7,293 bases of DNA from positions 1 through 7,293 of the forward strand of contig JAQGKC010000021.1 in NCBI GenBank assembly GCA_028290305.1. The letters are read 5' to 3'. This DNA is from Bradyrhizobium sp. Its GTDB lineage: Bacteria; Pseudomonadota; Alphaproteobacteria; Rhizobiales; Xanthobacteraceae. The notes under the pieces are model-generated. The model saw only the letters and a program-made list of their open reading frames with translations, ran no database searches and was not told the DNA's origin. The first letter of the stretch is position 1, and each line of letters begins with the position of its first letter. The position numbers and the translations under genes are program-made. Below, one piece after another: positions 5,672-7,293 of the stretch.

Positions 5672-6718
5672 ATGCGGATTGCGCAGATTGCTCCTCTGTC
5701 AGAAAGCGTTCCTCCGAGACTTTATGGCGGCACGGAGCGAGTAGTTGCTTGGTTGGTCGAGGAGCTCGTCAATCTCGGGCATGAAGTGACACTGTTTGCC
5801 AGCGGAGATTCCACAACACGCGGCATCTTGCACCCGGTGTGGCCTCGCGCGCTGCGCCTTGGCCGACCTGCTTCGGATCCTCCGGCGGCACAGACTGCCC
5901 TGCTTGAGGCGATGTCCCGGCACGCTGCGGACTTCGATATGATCCACGCTCACATCGACTGGCTGCATCTACCGTTACTGAGCCGGCTCGGCGTGCCGTT
6001 CCTTACCACGCTGCATGGACGTCTGGATTTTCCGGGTCTGACCGAGATTGTCCAAGCGTTCCCGGATGCGCCCTTTGTTTCAATATCCAACAGCCAACGC
6101 CTGCCGCTTAGTGAAGCGAACTGGCGCGGCACGGTGTATCACGGGCTCCCGGCCAACATGTTTCGACCGAGCTATGGATCAGGATCATACCTTGCCTTTC
6201 TCGGGCGGCTGACTGCGGAGAAAGGCCCGGAAGCGGCTATTCGCATCGCGCGCGAAGTGGGAATGCCGCTGCGGATCGCGGCGAAAGTACCGCGTAGCGA
6301 AAGGCGTTACTTCAAGGAGTGCCTGGAGCCCCAAATTGACGGCGAACAGATCATGCTTATCGGCGAAGTCGACGACAGAGCCAAAGAGGACTTTCTCGGA
6401 GGCGCTGCGGCGTTGCTGTTTCCGATCGACTGGCCCGAACCTTTCGGCTTAGTAATGATCGAAGCGATGGCGTGCGGAACGCCCGTGATCGCATTCCACT
6501 CTGGATCAGTGCCGGAGGTCGTTGATCACGGTGTCACCGGCTTCATCGTTAAAGGGGAGCTGAATGCCGTTGAGGCAGTGCAGTGTCTGGACAAGCTCGA
6601 TCGGCGACAGATACGTACGAGGTTCGAACAGCGCTTCACGGCGAAGCGAATGGCGCAGGATTACCTCCTTCACTACGAGACATTGGTACGTGCTAGGCCC
6701 AAGCCGATTGGGTCGTGA
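5672..6718 (+). CDS. Glycosyltransferase family 4 (GT-B fold)
   Basis: The 348-aa product transfers a sugar from an activated donor to an acceptor, with retention of configuration, in the cytosol or at the inner membrane face. The N-terminal half begins MRIAQIAPLSESVPPRLYGG and has the GGTERVV loop (19-25) and HAHIDWLHL (92-100). The C-terminal half carries the donor-binding signature: FLGRLTAEKG (176-185), then EPFGLVMIE with Glu256 and Glu264 seven residues apart (the EX7E motif), ACGTPVIA (267-274) and GSVPEVVDHGVTGFIV. Length fits a compact GT4 enzyme. The start at 5672 is chosen because family members begin MRIAQ(I/V)APL; a TTG at 5642 would add ten residues of non-family sequence. No strong ribosome binding site is visible before either. 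Donor and acceptor cannot be told. No polysaccharide export or other glycan genes are in the window. Confidence 0.9.
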   Translation: MRIAQIAPLSESVPPRLYGGTERVVAWLVEELVNLGHEVTLFASGDSTTRGILHPVWPRALRLGRPASDPPAAQTALLEAMSRHAADFDMIHAHIDWLHLPLLSRLGVPFLTTLHGRLDFPGLTEIVQAFPDAPFVSISNSQRLPLSEANWRGTVYHGLPANMFRPSYGSGSYLAFLGRLTAEKGPEAAIRIAREVGMPLRIAAKVPRSERRYFKECLEPQIDGEQIMLIGEVDDRAKEDFLGGAAALLFPIDWPEPFGLVMIEAMACGTPVIAFHSGSVPEVVDHGVTGFIVKGELNAVEAVQCLDKLDRRQIRTRFEQRFTAKRMAQDYLLHYETLVRARPKPIGS

Positions 6719-6760
6719 AGCCTTTCTAGTCCCTCGGTGCTCGAAACTGAGAATAATGTC

Positions 6761-6823
6761 CTCGATCGTCGAAAATGCTCCCATACGTAAAAGACCTAAA
6801 GCCATCAGGGGAGCATTATCGAG
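6761..6823. terminator. Bulged hairpin between convergent genes
   Basis: AATGCTCCC (6774-6782) pairs with GGGAGCATT (6809-6817), and CTCGAT (6761-6766) with ATCGAG (6818-6823), leaving a 7-base bulge on one side and a 26-base loop. It lies about 40 bases after the glycosyltransferase stop, in the gap before the end of the opposing small exported protein. There is no T tract. A transcript-end structure is plausible but not shown. Confidence 0.3.
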
Positions 6824-6910
6824 CTCAGCACCCTCGCCATTCGGCAATGCGACGCCGCTGGATTTCTAGGTACCCTGGTCGCTCGGTCGGCCGAAGGAAT
6901 GCAAGCCGAC

Positions 6911-7189
6911 CTAGTAGCAATCCTCGACACGGCGAACGCGCCAACCCCATCCATCCCAGATACGATCGGTACGGATGCGACATGCCGGGGCATAATAAAC
7001 CGGCTCCCGCCAATAGTATGGCCGGGGAGCGGCAAGGGCTGCGCCTACGAGGGCTCCTGCCGCCAATCCGCCGACAACCGGGGCGATCGGAAAACCGCGA
7101 TGCCATCGCGCGTCTGCTGTTGTCGGGATTGAGGCCGCACCAAATGCAACTGCCACACCAACAACAAGTGTAGTCATGGTTTTTTTCAT
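6911..7189 (-). CDS. Small exported protein with glycine zipper and Tyr/Trp-rich tail, 92 aa
   Basis: The product starts MKKTMTTLVVGVAVAFGAAS, a signal peptide with a likely cut after TADA (residue 27). The mature part has a short glycine-zipper-like segment, VVGGLAAGALVGAALAA (38-54), then an aromatic stretch PYYWREPVYYAPAC, and ends IWDGWGWRVRRVEDCY. Cys70 and Cys91 could pair. Short exported proteins with this order (signal peptide, GGLAAGAL(V/I)GA, Tyr-rich part, WDG(Y/W).WR...C end) are common in Bradyrhizobium and relatives, usually annotated as hypothetical; their role is unknown. The ATG at 7189 is chosen over a GTG one codon earlier because GGAG at 7197-7200 has better spacing to it. 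It points towards the glycosyltransferase gene and is a separate transcript. Confidence 0.8.
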   Translation of the reverse strand: MKKTMTTLVVGVAVAFGAASIPTTADARWHRGFPIAPVVGGLAAGALVGAALAAPRPYYWREPVYYAPACRIRTDRIWDGWGWRVRRVEDCY

Positions 7190-7194
7190 CACTA

Positions 7195-7200
7195 CTCTCC
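7195..7200 (-). promoter_or_regulatory. Ribosome binding site of the small exported protein
   Basis: On the minus strand GGAGAG is followed by TAGTG and then ATG at 7189. The spacing is 7 bases from GGAG to the ATG and only 4 to the alternative GTG at 7192. The remaining DNA to the right edge should hold its promoter, but no clear pair of boxes was found. Confidence 0.6.
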
Positions 7201-7293
7201 GCTTCTTTGCTTCGAAACTCGAACGCTCAGCAACGCCGCCATTGCGAGTGCTCGCCCTAGCACAACGTCGAATATACCGGTTTCGTGAGTCCC

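Noticed and set aside
6775..7173. Plus-strand frame of 132 aa opposite the small exported protein
   Set aside because: It is Arg/Pro-rich, as expected of an antisense frame in GC-rich DNA, while the minus strand has a clear signal peptide, ribosome binding site and family layout.

Overview
The window looks like chromosomal or accessory DNA of an alphaproteobacterium, most likely of the Bradyrhizobium/Rhodopseudomonas group (Nitrobacteraceae). This rests on fairly GC-rich coding DNA, the style of the proteins (a 'MAKQVKFFRKEADKAERAA' small protein, a short signal-peptide/glycine-zipper/Tyr-rich secreted protein), a cyanide-insensitive-type cytochrome bd oxidase and a FixK/FNR-type palindrome. 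The assignment is from memory of families, not from a search.

Layout. Two small plus-strand genes lie at the left: a 50-aa one-helix membrane protein (2-154) and a 61-aa charged helical protein (517-702). A minus-strand block follows, read right to left: a broken start of an isoquinoline 1-oxidoreductase-type [2Fe-2S] subunit (3758-3921), a 112-aa exported protein of unknown function (3379-3717), intact cydA/cioA (1926-3308) and cydB/cioB (916-1921). The cydB gene carries two apparent one-base deletions. A 606-base divergent spacer (3922-4527) contains a perfect 16-bp palindrome that fits TTGA-N6-TCAA, the binding pattern of FNR/FixK regulators. To its right on the plus strand lie a HAD-family phosphatase (4528-5202), a possible decayed gene (about 5356-5600) and a GT4 glycosyltransferase (5672-6718). 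A small exported protein (6911-7189) points back on the minus strand at the right end.

How it works together. CydA and CydB would form a quinol oxidase used at low oxygen or when haem-copper oxidases are inhibited. A FixK/FNR-type box in the divergent promoter region would fit oxygen control of the oxidase block, of the HAD phosphatase, or of both. The oxidase may nevertheless not be made: cydB as written encodes only the first 157 family residues before the frame is lost, although cydA is intact.

Main points of interest. (1) Three apparent single-base deletions fall in two genes of the same minus-strand block, and repairing each restores family sequence and length, so this is either real decay or sequence error. 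(2) An apparent deletion scar joins the iorA-like start to the tail of an unidentified gene that ends in an ATGA overlap with the 112-aa exported protein. (3) Two perfect 16-bp palindromes lie in gene-free spacers. I saw no tRNA, rRNA, CRISPR array or insertion sequence, and nothing that amounts to a clearly new multi-gene system.
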